In this document: piece by piece, positions 55,386 to 64,000 of the stretch
Layout: each line of letters opens with the position of its first letter
How positions within the stretch are numbered: the stretch's first letter is position 1
From: Shewanella hanedai
GTDB taxonomy: Bacteria > Pseudomonadota > Gammaproteobacteria > Enterobacterales > Shewanellaceae
Reading direction: 5' to 3'
DNA: 64,000 nt
Assembly: GCF_007197645.1 (NCBI RefSeq)
Contig: NZ_VKGK01000006.1
Coordinates: forward strand, 62,001 to 126,000
Notes under the pieces: generated by a model
Databases searched by the model: none
The model's input: only the letters and a program-made list of their open reading frames with translations
What the model was told of the DNA's origin: nothing
Position numbers and translations under genes: made by a program

Positions 55386-55405
55386 CTTCTTATACTGATT
55401 GGTAT
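55386..55405. repeat. Solo end of the MITE-like repeat
   Basis: CTTCTTATACTGATTGGTAT is identical over 20 bases to the right terminus of the element at 6272-6586. No second end is found nearby, so this is a fragment or a preferred insertion remnant. Confidence 0.65.
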
Positions 55406-55540
55406 TATAATTTTGTGCCGCAGCAACTTCATTGAACCTCATTGCTTACATTATATATAGTGGGTATTTTTTTACCCTTAACCTGATAAATTTAGCCATA
55501 AAGAGTAAAAGAGTACCCGTTAAGCAAAACCTAGATAGTT

Positions 55541-55563
55541 GTAATTAATGAGTATATAATTAC
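55541..55563. promoter_or_regulatory. Candidate HipB operator
   Basis: The dyad GTAATTA-N9-TAATTAC lies 37 bases upstream of the hipB-like ATG, where autorepression by a HipB-type protein is expected. A second dyad, GGGTA...TACCC, lies near 55462-55477. Confidence 0.5.
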
Positions 55564-55599
55564 CCTATAAAGCCATAATTGTCATTAAAGGTTACTTTT

Positions 55600-55965
55600 A
55601 TGCCCATTAACAATATTTATGCGATGACCGACGAAGGCATCGCCCAAGAGCTTGGCGCCCGCATTGAACAGATGCGTCTTGAGGCGAACATTAGCCAAGA
55701 GCAACTCGCAGAAGAAGTTGGGATCACCCGCAAAACCTATAGGAATCTGATCAATGGCAATGGCAAATTCCAATCGGTGATCGCCGTACTTCGGGCCTTA
55801 AAACAACTGCAACTTGTTGATGAGTTCATCCCAGAAAAAACATATAGCCCGATGGCGTTACTTAAGCAACAGGGCAAAAAGCGTAAAAGGGCCTCAACAT
55901 CAAACCGCAGTTCCACTGCTGACATGAGTCGACACAGTCCTATTAAGGAAGAAGATCAATGGTAA
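55600..55965 (+). CDS. hipB: HipB-like antitoxin (XRE family)
   Basis: A 121-residue DNA-binding protein. The helix-turn-helix (about residues 12-70) reads ELGARIEQMRLEANISQEQL, then AEEVGITRKTYRNLINGNG, and a basic tail follows (GKKRKRASTSNRSST). In type II HipBA modules the antitoxin binds and silences the HipA kinase and represses the operon. I choose ATG at 55600 with AAAGG eight bases upstream. The last 7 bases overlap hipA, the usual coupling. Confidence 0.85.
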   Translation: MPINNIYAMTDEGIAQELGARIEQMRLEANISQEQLAEEVGITRKTYRNLINGNGKFQSVIAVLRALKQLQLVDEFIPEKTYSPMALLKQQGKKRKRASTSNRSSTADMSRHSPIKEEDQW

Positions 55966-57260
55966 ACAAGAGTCCTACCGTTGCGCGAGTCAACATTGCT
56001 GATGAACTTGTTGGCGCACTCTCTATCGATAAAGACATATGCTCTTTTCAATACGCTGATGCTTGGCTCAATAAGGGCATCGAAATATCCCCTATTCACT
56101 TACCCCTAAGCGATAAGATTTATTCCTTTGCGCGGCTTAACACCGAGACTTTCAAAGGACTTCCTGGAGCATTTGCTGATACCTTACCTGATGATTTTGG
56201 TAACGCTGTGATTGATGCTTGGTTGGCGCGACAAGGTCGTACCAAAGAAAACTTTTCGGCGTTGGATCGTCTACTCTACACAGGTAATCGAGGCATGGGG
56301 GCCTTAGAATACGCCCCAAGTTATGGTACCGACAAGAGTAAATCTTCAACACCGTTAGCGATCCAATCATTAATGGAGATGGCGCAAACGGTACTGGATC
56401 AACGAGCAGGTATTGAACTTGCTTTCGATCAAGACAAGGAAGCCGCATTAACTGAAATGATGCAAGTCGGTACTTCAGCGGGCGGAGCTCGCGCTAAAGC
56501 CGTTATCGGCATCAACCAAAACAGAACCGAGATCAGGAGTGGCCAAGTAGCCCTGCCCCAAGGTTTTGAGCATTGGTTGGTAAAATTTGATGGTGTGAGT
56601 GAGTCCCAGTCGAGTAAAGAAACATTCGGCGATCCCAAAGGATATGGGAGAATGGAATTCGCTTATTACTTGATGGCAATCGATGCCGGCATTGAGATGC
56701 AGCCCTGTGAATTATTGCATGACGGGGATCGCGCTCATTTCATGACCAAACGATTTGACCGTGATCATAATAACAAGTTTCACTATCAATCCCTCTGTGC
56801 AATGGCGCATGCAGATTACAAAATACCGGGCGGCTATAGCTACGAACAGCTTTTTTCGCTGATGCGACAGTTGGGTCTTCCTCGGTCTCAGGCTGTGCAG
56901 ATGTTCAGACGAATGGTGTTTAACATCGTCAGTCGCAATAACGATGATCACACCAAAAACTTCGGCTTTATGCTCAACCACGACAATGATTGGAGCATCG
57001 CGCCCGCTTTTGACATCGCTTATTCCTACAGACCAGACTCCTATTGGGTCAGTCAGAGCCAGTTAACGCTTAATGGCAAGCGTGATCACTTTGACATCAA
57101 TGATCTGATGATCATCGGCAAGTTATTCCCCAAAGAAGCCACTCTGGTGATAGAACAAGTCATCGACTCCGTTTCAAGGTGGAACCACTTCGCCAAAGAG
57201 GCTGGATTCTTTACGGATTTTCAAACAATCATTGGCAAACACCACCGCCTTGATATTTAA
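55959..57260 (+). CDS. hipA: HipA-like serine/threonine kinase toxin
   Basis: A 433-residue HipA-family kinase. The N-terminal subdomain (about 15-120) includes GLPGAFADTLPDDFG. The kinase part has the glycine/serine-rich loop MQVGTSAGGARAKAVI, ATP-binding HWLVKFDG, the catalytic loop NIVSRNNDDHTKNFGF (Asp as base) and metal-binding APAFDIAYSY. In E. coli HipA phosphorylates glutamyl-tRNA synthetase and causes growth arrest and persistence. It overlaps the hipB-like gene. The relationship to E. coli HipA is distant enough that the target may differ. Confidence 0.9.
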   Translation: MVNKSPTVARVNIADELVGALSIDKDICSFQYADAWLNKGIEISPIHLPLSDKIYSFARLNTETFKGLPGAFADTLPDDFGNAVIDAWLARQGRTKENFSALDRLLYTGNRGMGALEYAPSYGTDKSKSSTPLAIQSLMEMAQTVLDQRAGIELAFDQDKEAALTEMMQVGTSAGGARAKAVIGINQNRTEIRSGQVALPQGFEHWLVKFDGVSESQSSKETFGDPKGYGRMEFAYYLMAIDAGIEMQPCELLHDGDRAHFMTKRFDRDHNNKFHYQSLCAMAHADYKIPGGYSYEQLFSLMRQLGLPRSQAVQMFRRMVFNIVSRNNDDHTKNFGFMLNHDNDWSIAPAFDIAYSYRPDSYWVSQSQLTLNGKRDHFDINDLMIIGKLFPKEATLVIEQVIDSVSRWNHFAKEAGFFTDFQTIIGKHHRLDI

Positions 57261-57276
57261 TGCCAATAGGTATAGG

Positions 57277-57537
57277 GCTAAGAAGGACGGGCTTCGCCCT
57301 GCGAGGTCGGTACTTCGTACCTACTAGGACGCTTTGCTGCTAAGTTCTAGGTTAAGAGCCAGAGCCGCTACAAACGGATAATTCCCATTGCCGTCATCCC
57401 GGGCATGTTCCGGGATCCATTGTTATTGAACTTTGGTTGTCAGTTACGAGTAGCGAGTAAGCAGTGAACAGAAGTTCTTATTTTGGTATTTTGCTTTTCT
57501 CCGTGGCCCTCCGTGTTCTCTGTAGTGGTTGGCTTTA
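57277..57537. repeat. Dispersed hairpin-rich intergenic repeat, copy 2
   Basis: It starts GCTAAGAAGGACGGGCTTCG and repeats the module order of 43719-44150: GGGC-TTC-GCCC, GGTAC-TTC-GTACC, GCCGTCATCCCGGGC-type inverted repeat, and CTCCGTGGCCCTCCGTGTTC. It is shorter than copy 1. It lies directly downstream of hipA. Confidence 0.8.
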
Positions 57538-57756
57538 TCTTAGTGTAATCCGTCTACCTAAGACTATACCAACGAGCATGCTGAATCCTGCATCTTGAAG
57601 TGGTTTGGGTATAAATATGAGTATCAAGATCGAAAGCAGTGCCAAGGTCCCGTTATGCCATAGTGGTGAAAGATTGAATTCAACCAGAGCGATGCTAGGT
57701 CCAAATTTAGTCAGTAATATCCAGCCAATTAACCAACCGCACACAGTCAACAACAT
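57535..57756 (-). CDS. Possible small two-helix membrane protein
   Basis: A 73-codon frame with two strongly hydrophobic segments (about residues 3-20 and 37-65) and the basic C-terminus GRRITLR. The ribosome site is weak (GAGAAAACC far upstream). I recognise no family and cannot exclude a chance frame. Its 3' end touches the repeat. Confidence 0.35.
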   Translation of the reverse strand: MLLTVCGWLIGWILLTKFGPSIALVEFNLSPLWHNGTLALLSILILIFIPKPLQDAGFSMLVGIVLGRRITLR

Positions 57757-57903
57757 AGCACCGGTTTTCTCGATATGACACAGACAAAAAATGTGATTGA
57801 TAAATGCATAATTATCTTGAATACAACAAGAGAAAAAATGATACTAAATAGATGATAATTTTCTTTTTAGTTGATAGTTCAATTCACAATCAGGCCTCAA
57901 TAT

Positions 57904-58476
57904 ATGGGGCCTAATCATACGACTCAGTTCAGTAAATATTTCAGCTATCAAGATTTAATCGAATGTAGTGCAAGCCTTGCACGGCATAAAATCACCAACC
58001 TCCCTATTCAAGACGAATCTTGGGAAGCTCTCGAACAGCTTGCTGTTCAACTGCTCGATCCAATAGTCGATCACTTTGGGCCTATCACTCTCACTTATGG
58101 TTTCTGCTCGTCTGAGTTAGCAAAAACTATTAGCAAGAATACTAATCCTCATATCGCCCCGAGTCTTGATCAACACGCTTGCCATGAGCTCAATAGCAAA
58201 GGTAAATTGATATGCACTCGCTTGGGTGCTGCAGTAGATTTCTATGTCAACGCGATGTCAGATCGTATGGATGAGGTTGTTGTTTGGATTACCGAGAACT
58301 TAATGTTTGATCGTATCTACTATTACGGTAAGTCGCGCCCGCTACATATAAGTTATGGGCCCGAGATGAATCAGTTTATTCAGCTAATGAATACCAATGA
58401 AGTGACAGGACGAAGAACCCCAGGTAAAAGGGCTTCGGGGATCGAGACATTAAAGCTTGTCAAACAACTAGAGTGA
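57904..58476 (+). CDS. M15-peptidase-like protein lacking a zinc ligand
   Basis: A 190-residue soluble protein. FSYQDLIECSASLARHKITN, WEALEQLAVQLLDPIVDHFGPITLTYGFCS, LGAAVDFYV and LHISYGP follow the order of M15A (DD-carboxypeptidase/hedgehog-like) folds. In M15 enzymes the zinc site is H-x-x-G-x-A-x-D ... H; here the first His position is Thr (CTRLGAAVDF), while Asp and the last His remain. It may therefore be non-catalytic or bind its metal differently. I take ATG at 57904 (AGG nine bases upstream); TTG at 57871 is possible. It is convergent with the giant helicase gene, with a 78-base gap. Confidence 0.6.
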   Translation: MGPNHTTQFSKYFSYQDLIECSASLARHKITNLPIQDESWEALEQLAVQLLDPIVDHFGPITLTYGFCSSELAKTISKNTNPHIAPSLDQHACHELNSKGKLICTRLGAAVDFYVNAMSDRMDEVVVWITENLMFDRIYYYGKSRPLHISYGPEMNQFIQLMNTNEVTGRRTPGKRASGIETLKLVKQLE

Positions 58477-58554
58477 ACGGGGAAATGTTGCAGCCAAACA
58501 TTGTTACGTTTGACTACAGCTGTAACAATCCAAATACTATTGAAAGCAAATGAA

Positions 58555-61500
58555 TCACATGCTAACCACAATGTAGCTATCATGCTCTGCACTTCTGACA
58601 GTAAAGTTATTAGATAGGTGCTCTTCCACTTGGGAGTTTTCATCATTGTAGAAGCTGAACCTCTCTCTAGAGTAATAGAACCGCTTACCCCAATAGCCCA
58701 TCCCTTGATCAAAGGTAACTTTTATCTCCTCACCATTTTTTAAAGTAATAATCAAAAAACGACCATGATTCATGTTAACTGCTTCATCTAGGTCACAATA
58801 AATTTCAATACCTAGCTTATGACCTATATTTTCAATAAAAGCTGGTTGTGTACCATTATCTAGAAAGTTATCTGCTATACAGTTAGGCGTCCTCCCTCTG
58901 TTATCCTGCTGGGGATACGAAGTTTCTAAGGTTGTTGGAAAACGGCCAAAACGACAATTTAACTCTGCAATAAAGCGAGTAATTAAATGAATAGAAATTG
59001 GGCTAACAAGATATTTATCATGATAGGTCACTGTCTCAATATTATTTTTAAGTGATGTAGAAACATCTTCGGCATATTCTTCAATTAGTGATAGCAATTT
59101 AGTACCAAAACTAGAAATATTTACATCTAACTTTTTACCTATATCATCAATAAACACAGCACTACCTTTAGTAATACTTGATTCTTTTGCTATTGCCTCA
59201 ACATCAAACGTTCCCAAATTAAACATTGGTTCTTTGCATTCAGGGGAAATAACTAAGACATCATCAATTTGTGCCCACTTTTCATTTGCTGCAGTGCTTT
59301 CTTTAGACAAGGTAGCACAATGAATAGCTTTATCTGCAATATGCATTGTCATAACAGGAGTAGCCTTGCCATCAACAATAAGTTCTTCACCTGCTACCAA
59401 CCATTTTACTTTATCAGTGAATTTACGTTGAATATCCCATGCTAAATCAGGGTCTATCGACTTAGCAACGTCCTCACTCATAATTACACGAGGTCGCTTA
59501 TTATCATTAGCTAGTTCATTTATTATCTTAACAAGAGACCAGTCGGCTAAATTCCAATCAGATAAAGTCAAATAAAAATCAACTCCTGAAACATCATTCA
59601 TTTTATCTAATAACAATTCTTTAGCAGGAAGCATTGATGCTTTAGAACCCAATCCAAAAAACTCTAAATCTTTAGGTAAAGAGGACTTCTCTACAAAATT
59701 TGATTGTTCTAAAAATGATAGAAGATTTAACCTATCTAACTCTTTCATATGATGTTGCGTATCGTAATCCAGTAAACACGCATGGCAAGCCGAATTACAA
59801 TTTTGAGAGCAACTTTCAAGGTATGCTTTTAACTTTTGAATCAAAACTTCAAATAACTCAGGTACTGAAGTTGAAAACCCAGCTCCTTGAGATGCTTGAT
59901 CATATAAAAACAAGCTTGTTAAGGGTAAACCTGTTTCGCTCACTCGCTCTTTAACCGTAACTCCAACCTCTGAAGTTGTTATACCTTTCGCCTCACACAA
60001 AAGCTGTCGTAAGGCGGCACCAAACGTATAAACGAGTTTTTTATCGGTTAACCACGTGCCATCTCTAGGGTCTTTTAACTGTAATTCAAATATCCCTGTA
60101 CTTTGAGGGTAGCCTAGAATAAATGGAGTACTTACAATGTTGTCAGTACCACTTACTTGTGATTGTTTGATACTCCAAGCTTGATGCTCACTCTCACAAA
60201 ATAGTGAATCTTTTATTTTGGTACCCTGAATCCTACGGTGCCTCTTGGCAATACTTGCAACCCCTTTAACCTTAATTTTATTATGGTTACCGCATTTTTC
60301 CGTATGTAATGCTTCTGCCTTACCACAACACCAACATAGTGCGTAACCTGCTCCCTCTCCATCATTGTAATGAAACAAACTTCCATTGGCTGAAGCTTTG
60401 AACCTACCTAACTTTGGATTAGATAAATACTGCCAATCACTATCCATGATAGCTATCTTACCCTCCTTGTATCGCGACACATTGGGTTGGCTATAGTTAT
60501 TATGTAAAGGTGTGTTGTAATCAACGACAAAACCCGTTGGGACTATATACTCACTCCAAGATAGTTTTTGTGAATTACAATCGGTACAGGTTTGAGTCTT
60601 TCTGTCTAACGTATGCTTTGCATAACCAATGTTTGCACAGATATCACATTCCCAAAAGTAAGATAGTAGTTGATCTTCCTTTATGTCATTCTCTCCAAAA
60701 GGCATTTTCCAATTTAATTGAAGACCTTGTGATTTATATACTGCTCCATCAACAACAATCTCGGACCCTGGAGCATATTCACGTAAAGCAACATCTAAGC
60801 TTCTGCTTGGATAGGACTTTCTCTTATCTTTTGGTTTTTTTCCATTTATAACATTTTCACGTTTTTCATATCTGTTATTAGTTATAAGCGATACAACCCC
60901 TGTAGGAAAACCATAGCCTGGTAAGTAAGATGTAGCGGCGAGTTCCGATAATAAATAGTTTTTCTCTAATCGTTGCAATTGCTTTTCTAGCTTACCTTTA
61001 GCACCATCTCTATCATTACTCGTGATGTCTAATTGTTGTGACAAGGCATCATATTCATCAAGCCAATGTTTAGCCGAGAATTCCATGGCCTCAACCGTGT
61101 TTTCTATTAAAACTATATTTGAATATTCTGCATATGCACTTTTATATTTCAGTGAGTTTATACCTAAGACTATGGTAGGTAGTGATTCAGCTTCTGTTTT
61201 ACACCACTTTATATATCGATCAGATCTTGCTATATCCTCTTCAGGTTTAAAAAATGCTGCTGCTTGCATTTTTAATACCCCCTTACCACCTAACTTATTT
61301 ATATTTTTTAGGTAGTTAGCTAATAGAAATGCATTAATATGCCTTTGGACAATGGAGAAACTATCTAATGAAACTTTTGGTACACTAATTGGCGTTTCGA
61401 ATGGCCATCTAGGATTTTCAAATACACGTTCACCATGAGGAGTAGCTTTACAAAATGTTAAAGCCATCGAAGTAGCTTCTTTACGACGCCCCGCACGACC

Positions 61501-64000
61501 CGCACGCTGTAAGTAATTGGCTGGGCCTGGTGGTACATTATTCATTGCAACCATGCTAAGAGAGCCGATATCAACCCCCATTTCCATTGTTGTTGAACAA
61601 CTCAATACGTTTAAATAATCTTTTTTAAATGCTTTCTCAAATGCCTGTAACTTACTAGAATCCTGTTGTGCTGAATGTTCACTTGCTCTTATTAACGGTG
61701 TGCCTTTTACAACAGTATCGTTAATGTCCGTCCATGTTCCTTCCTTACGCAAGGTATTAACTTGTTCACTTTGCTCAAGCCAATCAACTAAACTTAACTT
61801 GGTCTCATCTTGATATAATTCACTTGGTGGAACAGTCAACTTAACAGGCGTACAAATGCCCTCTTCTGCTGTGGCATTATTAGGTAAATATGGACTTAAC
61901 CCTTTGAAACTTGTATCTAACCAACGATGTGTAATTGGGCATAACCAAGCATCTTCAATTAATGAAAACTCAACATTATCTGTAAACACAAACTTATAAC
62001 CAGTCAATTTTTCGCCTGTTACTTTTGCTTCTTTTTCAAAAGGAATTAATAAGTTTAACTTTTTAGTCAATGTGTCCCAAGCTGCTGATAAAATAGTTGT
62101 ATATAGGGCGCTATTCTCTTTTGCTAAACGCTTTGAGGAAACCTCAAGTAAACGAACTAACCTGCCCTGGCTGCCTTTATTAACGGTTGGCCATTTCCTT
62201 ATCGCTTTTTTCTCTTCATCAGTATCTAGCTTATAACTCGCCGACTGGACTAACCGTGGCATTATCTTTGCCCCCATCCATTGGCTATAAGAGTCATTTA
62301 TTTCAATGTAGGTGTTTTCTCTAATAAAAAAATCTATGCTTATTTTTAAATAATCTTGCCAGTCCTGTAATGAAAAGCCTAGTTCGTTCCAATCAGCCGG
62401 TAAATCATCAATAGTAAGCGCTTTAATTTTTGGGTAGCTTAATGCTATAAGGCCCATAGACTCCATACTATTTTGCATTTTTGGTCGGCGAGAAAACTCT
62501 CTGAATAAAAATAGCTCTGCTAGTTTGATTGGATCAGATAAAACTAGATTTCTATGTTTATATTCACTCGGTAACTTTTCAGCTTCGCGTTCATAAGCAT
62601 GCTCGCTTAAACCTTCTAATACTTGACCCGATAATAATTGAACATTATAAGTTTTAGCTAAAAGATCACATAAACCAGTCCATGTGATTTTTTTAGGTAT
62701 CAAACTAGCTAACTCTTTATCAACTAGATCTTGAATTGATTGAATAGCAAATTTATTTAACTCCTCACCACCTTCTTTAAGTATGTTTATTGTGTTTAAA
62801 TTCGTTTTAACACTTGCTGGGATATCCATTTTATCAGCTTGCTCAAGTACACTTCTATAGACAAAACCACGAACAAAGTTTCGCTCTGAATCAAGTTGTA
62901 ATTTTGCGGAGAATCTGGCTGTTCCCTGCCGACTATCAGTAAATGTAATTAGCCTCTTGCCTTTCATATCATAAGGGTTATCGCTGGGGATATGACGTAA
63001 CATTGCAGGAACGATAGAACCCATTAGAAATGGAGAGCCTAGCATTGCTCGCCTAAAAGATGTTCCTGGTACATTTTCTACTTTATTACAACACGCACAA
63101 CGAGTGCCATCCTGTCTATCATTTTGTATGTAATAGACTTTTAAGGTATTTTCTACTTGATCAAGATGCAACCTATTTTTCTTTTTCTCTATAAAAGCAG
63201 GGGTACAGCCATACTCATTATGGTTATTTTCTTTAGATGTTTTTTCACTAAATAATTGGATGTAAGCTTCTATATCAGTTTCTATTGGTGTGTCATCATC
63301 TTCTACGTCATTATCAACCTCATCAGCGTAATCATCTAATAAGTCGACATTACGATTAACGATAAACTTTATACCTTTGTCACCTGTAGTTTTCATCGCT
63401 GCTAATGTGGGTGTATTACAATCCGAGCAATGGGTTAATTCAAAAACAGGTGCGCCACACTTCTCATCACAGATTGTTTTTTCTTGGTGATAAACTATAC
63501 CAAATTCCCAACCATTTTCTAGTTGGGTATCTTTTTTATAACAACATTCGGGGTCTATACACGCCCACAAGCCTTTTTGAGCTCGGTGAAAAACATGAGC
63601 TCTTACAGGTAAAAATGCTTGTTGATTGTCCTCATCCCCATCTAAATATGCTGTAGTTGCTAGATCAATAAGCTTTAATGCTTGTTCTTGATCTTTTATC
63701 GTCAAGTCTGGTTTTTCAGGCCAAACAACTTGGGCAACTTCTTCTAAATTCAAAGGTTTTTTGGTTAACGTCATTCTTAAGGCACGCAGTGTTGGAAATT
63801 GAATAAAGTAGTCGAATAGTGCTTTAGAATCCATTTTTCCAGCAAGATTTAAATCAAATATTTGTGACTCCTTGCTATCTGGTAATGGTGGAATGAGACG
63901 AGAGCCGTTTACAACAGCAACTTGAGTTGTATCTACACCAGCTAAGTCCGCTAAAAACTTCTGTAATTTTATATTAGTTTCAGCTTGTTTATTTGAATCA
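58555..64000 (-). CDS. Giant DUF1998-type helicase, DruE-like, 5' end outside window
   Basis: The frame is open from the stop at 58555 through the window edge (the ATG at 63834 is internal), giving over 1,815 residues. The first RecA domain with Walker A lies beyond the edge. Visible parts: zinc-finger-like clusters (CIDPECC, HCSDCNTP, RCACCNKV), the second helicase domain with VLSCSTTMEMGVDIGS and motif VI QRAGRAGRR, a region with CDICANIGYAKH...CTDCNSQKL, a DUF1998 block (FLYDQASQGAGFS, then CSQNCNSACHACLLDYD) and a C-terminal PLD-like patch (HDKYLVSP). Size and order recall DruE of Druantia anti-phage systems; DpdJ and DrmA/MrfA relatives are alternatives. Partner genes should lie just outside the window. 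Confidence 0.8.
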   Translation of the reverse strand, partial: DSNKQAETNIKLQKFLADLAGVDTTQVAVVNGSRLIPPLPDSKESQIFDLNLAGKMDSKALFDYFIQFPTLRALRMTLTKKPLNLEEVAQVVWPEKPDLTIKDQEQALKLIDLATTAYLDGDEDNQQAFLPVRAHVFHRAQKGLWACIDPECCYKKDTQLENGWEFGIVYHQEKTICDEKCGAPVFELTHCSDCNTPTLAAMKTTGDKGIKFIVNRNVDLLDDYADEVDNDVEDDDTPIETDIEAYIQLFSEKTSKENNHNEYGCTPAFIEKKKNRLHLDQVENTLKVYYIQNDRQDGTRCACCNKVENVPGTSFRRAMLGSPFLMGSIVPAMLRHIPSDNPYDMKGKRLITFTDSRQGTARFSAKLQLDSERNFVRGFVYRSVLEQADKMDIPASVKTNLNTINILKEGGEELNKFAIQSIQDLVDKELASLIPKKITWTGLCDLLAKTYNVQLLSGQVLEGLSEHAYEREAEKLPSEYKHRNLVLSDPIKLAELFLFREFSRRPKMQNSMESMGLIALSYPKIKALTIDDLPADWNELGFSLQDWQDYLKISIDFFIRENTYIEINDSYSQWMGAKIMPRLVQSASYKLDTDEEKKAIRKWPTVNKGSQGRLVRLLEVSSKRLAKENSALYTTILSAAWDTLTKKLNLLIPFEKEAKVTGEKLTGYKFVFTDNVEFSLIEDAWLCPITHRWLDTSFKGLSPYLPNNATAEEGICTPVKLTVPPSELYQDETKLSLVDWLEQSEQVNTLRKEGTWTDINDTVVKGTPLIRASEHSAQQDSSKLQAFEKAFKKDYLNVLSCSTTMEMGVDIGSLSMVAMNNVPPGPANYLQRAGRAGRRKEATSMALTFCKATPHGERVFENPRWPFETPISVPKVSLDSFSIVQRHINAFLLANYLKNINKLGGKGVLKMQAAAFFKPEEDIARSDRYIKWCKTEAESLPTIVLGINSLKYKSAYAEYSNIVLIENTVEAMEFSAKHWLDEYDALSQQLDITSNDRDGAKGKLEKQLQRLEKNYLLSELAATSYLPGYGFPTGVVSLITNNRYEKRENVINGKKPKDKRKSYPSRSLDVALREYAPGSEIVVDGAVYKSQGLQLNWKMPFGENDIKEDQLLSYFWECDICANIGYAKHTLDRKTQTCTDCNSQKLSWSEYIVPTGFVVDYNTPLHNNYSQPNVSRYKEGKIAIMDSDWQYLSNPKLGRFKASANGSLFHYNDGEGAGYALCWCCGKAEALHTEKCGNHNKIKVKGVASIAKRHRRIQGTKIKDSLFCESEHQAWSIKQSQVSGTDNIVSTPFILGYPQSTGIFELQLKDPRDGTWLTDKKLVYTFGAALRQLLCEAKGITTSEVGVTVKERVSETGLPLTSLFLYDQASQGAGFSTSVPELFEVLIQKLKAYLESCSQNCNSACHACLLDYDTQHHMKELDRLNLLSFLEQSNFVEKSSLPKDLEFFGLGSKASMLPAKELLLDKMNDVSGVDFYLTLSDWNLADWSLVKIINELANDNKRPRVIMSEDVAKSIDPDLAWDIQRKFTDKVKWLVAGEELIVDGKATPVMTMHIADKAIHCATLSKESTAANEKWAQIDDVLVISPECKEPMFNLGTFDVEAIAKESSITKGSAVFIDDIGKKLDVNISSFGTKLLSLIEEYAEDVSTSLKNNIETVTYHDKYLVSPISIHLITRFIAELNCRFGRFPTTLETSYPQQDNRGRTPNCIADNFLDNGTQPAFIENIGHKLGIEIYCDLDEAVNMNHGRFLIITLKNGEEIKVTFDQGMGYWGKRFYYSRERFSFYNDENSQVEEHLSNNFTVRSAEHDSYIVVSM

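Noticed and set aside
1..64000. CRISPR arrays
   Set aside because: No set of evenly spaced direct repeats with unique spacers was seen. The only tandem repeats are the in-frame units at 42826-43062.

Overview
The window looks like chromosome of a marine Shewanella or a close relative. The evidence is the run of an FNR/EtrA-type regulator tail, uspE and ttcA; the divided gapB / DUF2989 lipoprotein / gapA locus with HexR-like sites; a Gly-Cys-Leu tRNA operon; a ybiT-type ABC-F gene; a VF530-type small protein; and many secreted proteases and c-type cytochromes. All assignments come from reading the sequence and from recalled family motifs. No database search was run.

Layout. Bases 1-6100 hold core genes: etrA/fnr 3' end, a frameshifted uspE, ttcA, a DUF2987-like protein, a Bax-like glucosaminidase, ybhK and an aspartate aminotransferase. 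A 315-bp MITE-like repeat and a minus-strand tRNA operon (Gly, a decayed Gly copy, Cys, Leu) follow. Bases 7300-11200 are the gapB/gapA region. Bases 11200-19700 are mixed accessory genes: a polyamine-type binding protein convergent with a PuuB-like oxidase, two acetyltransferase/kinase-type enzymes, an SDR and several unknowns, ending in an unexplained folded RNA-like element. Bases 19723-21531 form a small tyrosine-recombinase module bounded by inverted repeats and containing three perfect palindromes.

Bases 21680-31000 carry a secreted M1 aminopeptidase, an RluA-type pseudouridine synthase and a tight four-gene set (MauG/CcpA-like dihaem peroxidase, cupredoxin, dihaem cytochrome c, sensor histidine kinase) that looks like a redox-sensing or respiratory unit. 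Two paralogous secreted subtilases lie at 31085-32974 and 53691-55241. Between them are ybiT, an EF-hand protein, a broken GGDEF/EAL gene beside an Hpt/HD-GYP fusion, a large UvrD-type helicase, a metal-type permease with Met/Asp-rich tandem repeats, a LysR regulator divergent from a second, divergent PurA, a transglutaminase-like membrane protein, a PepSY membrane protein and an Ntn hydrolase.

The right end (55500-64000) looks like a defence or mobile-gene zone: a hipBA toxin-antitoxin pair, a dispersed hairpin-rich repeat (second copy at 43719-44150), an M15-peptidase-like protein that has lost a zinc ligand, and a very large DUF1998-type helicase (DruE-like) that runs off the window. Gene decay is visible in four places: uspE, the tRNA-Gly copy, the EAL gene, and a lipoprotein that resembles only the N-terminus of an M49-like peptidase.
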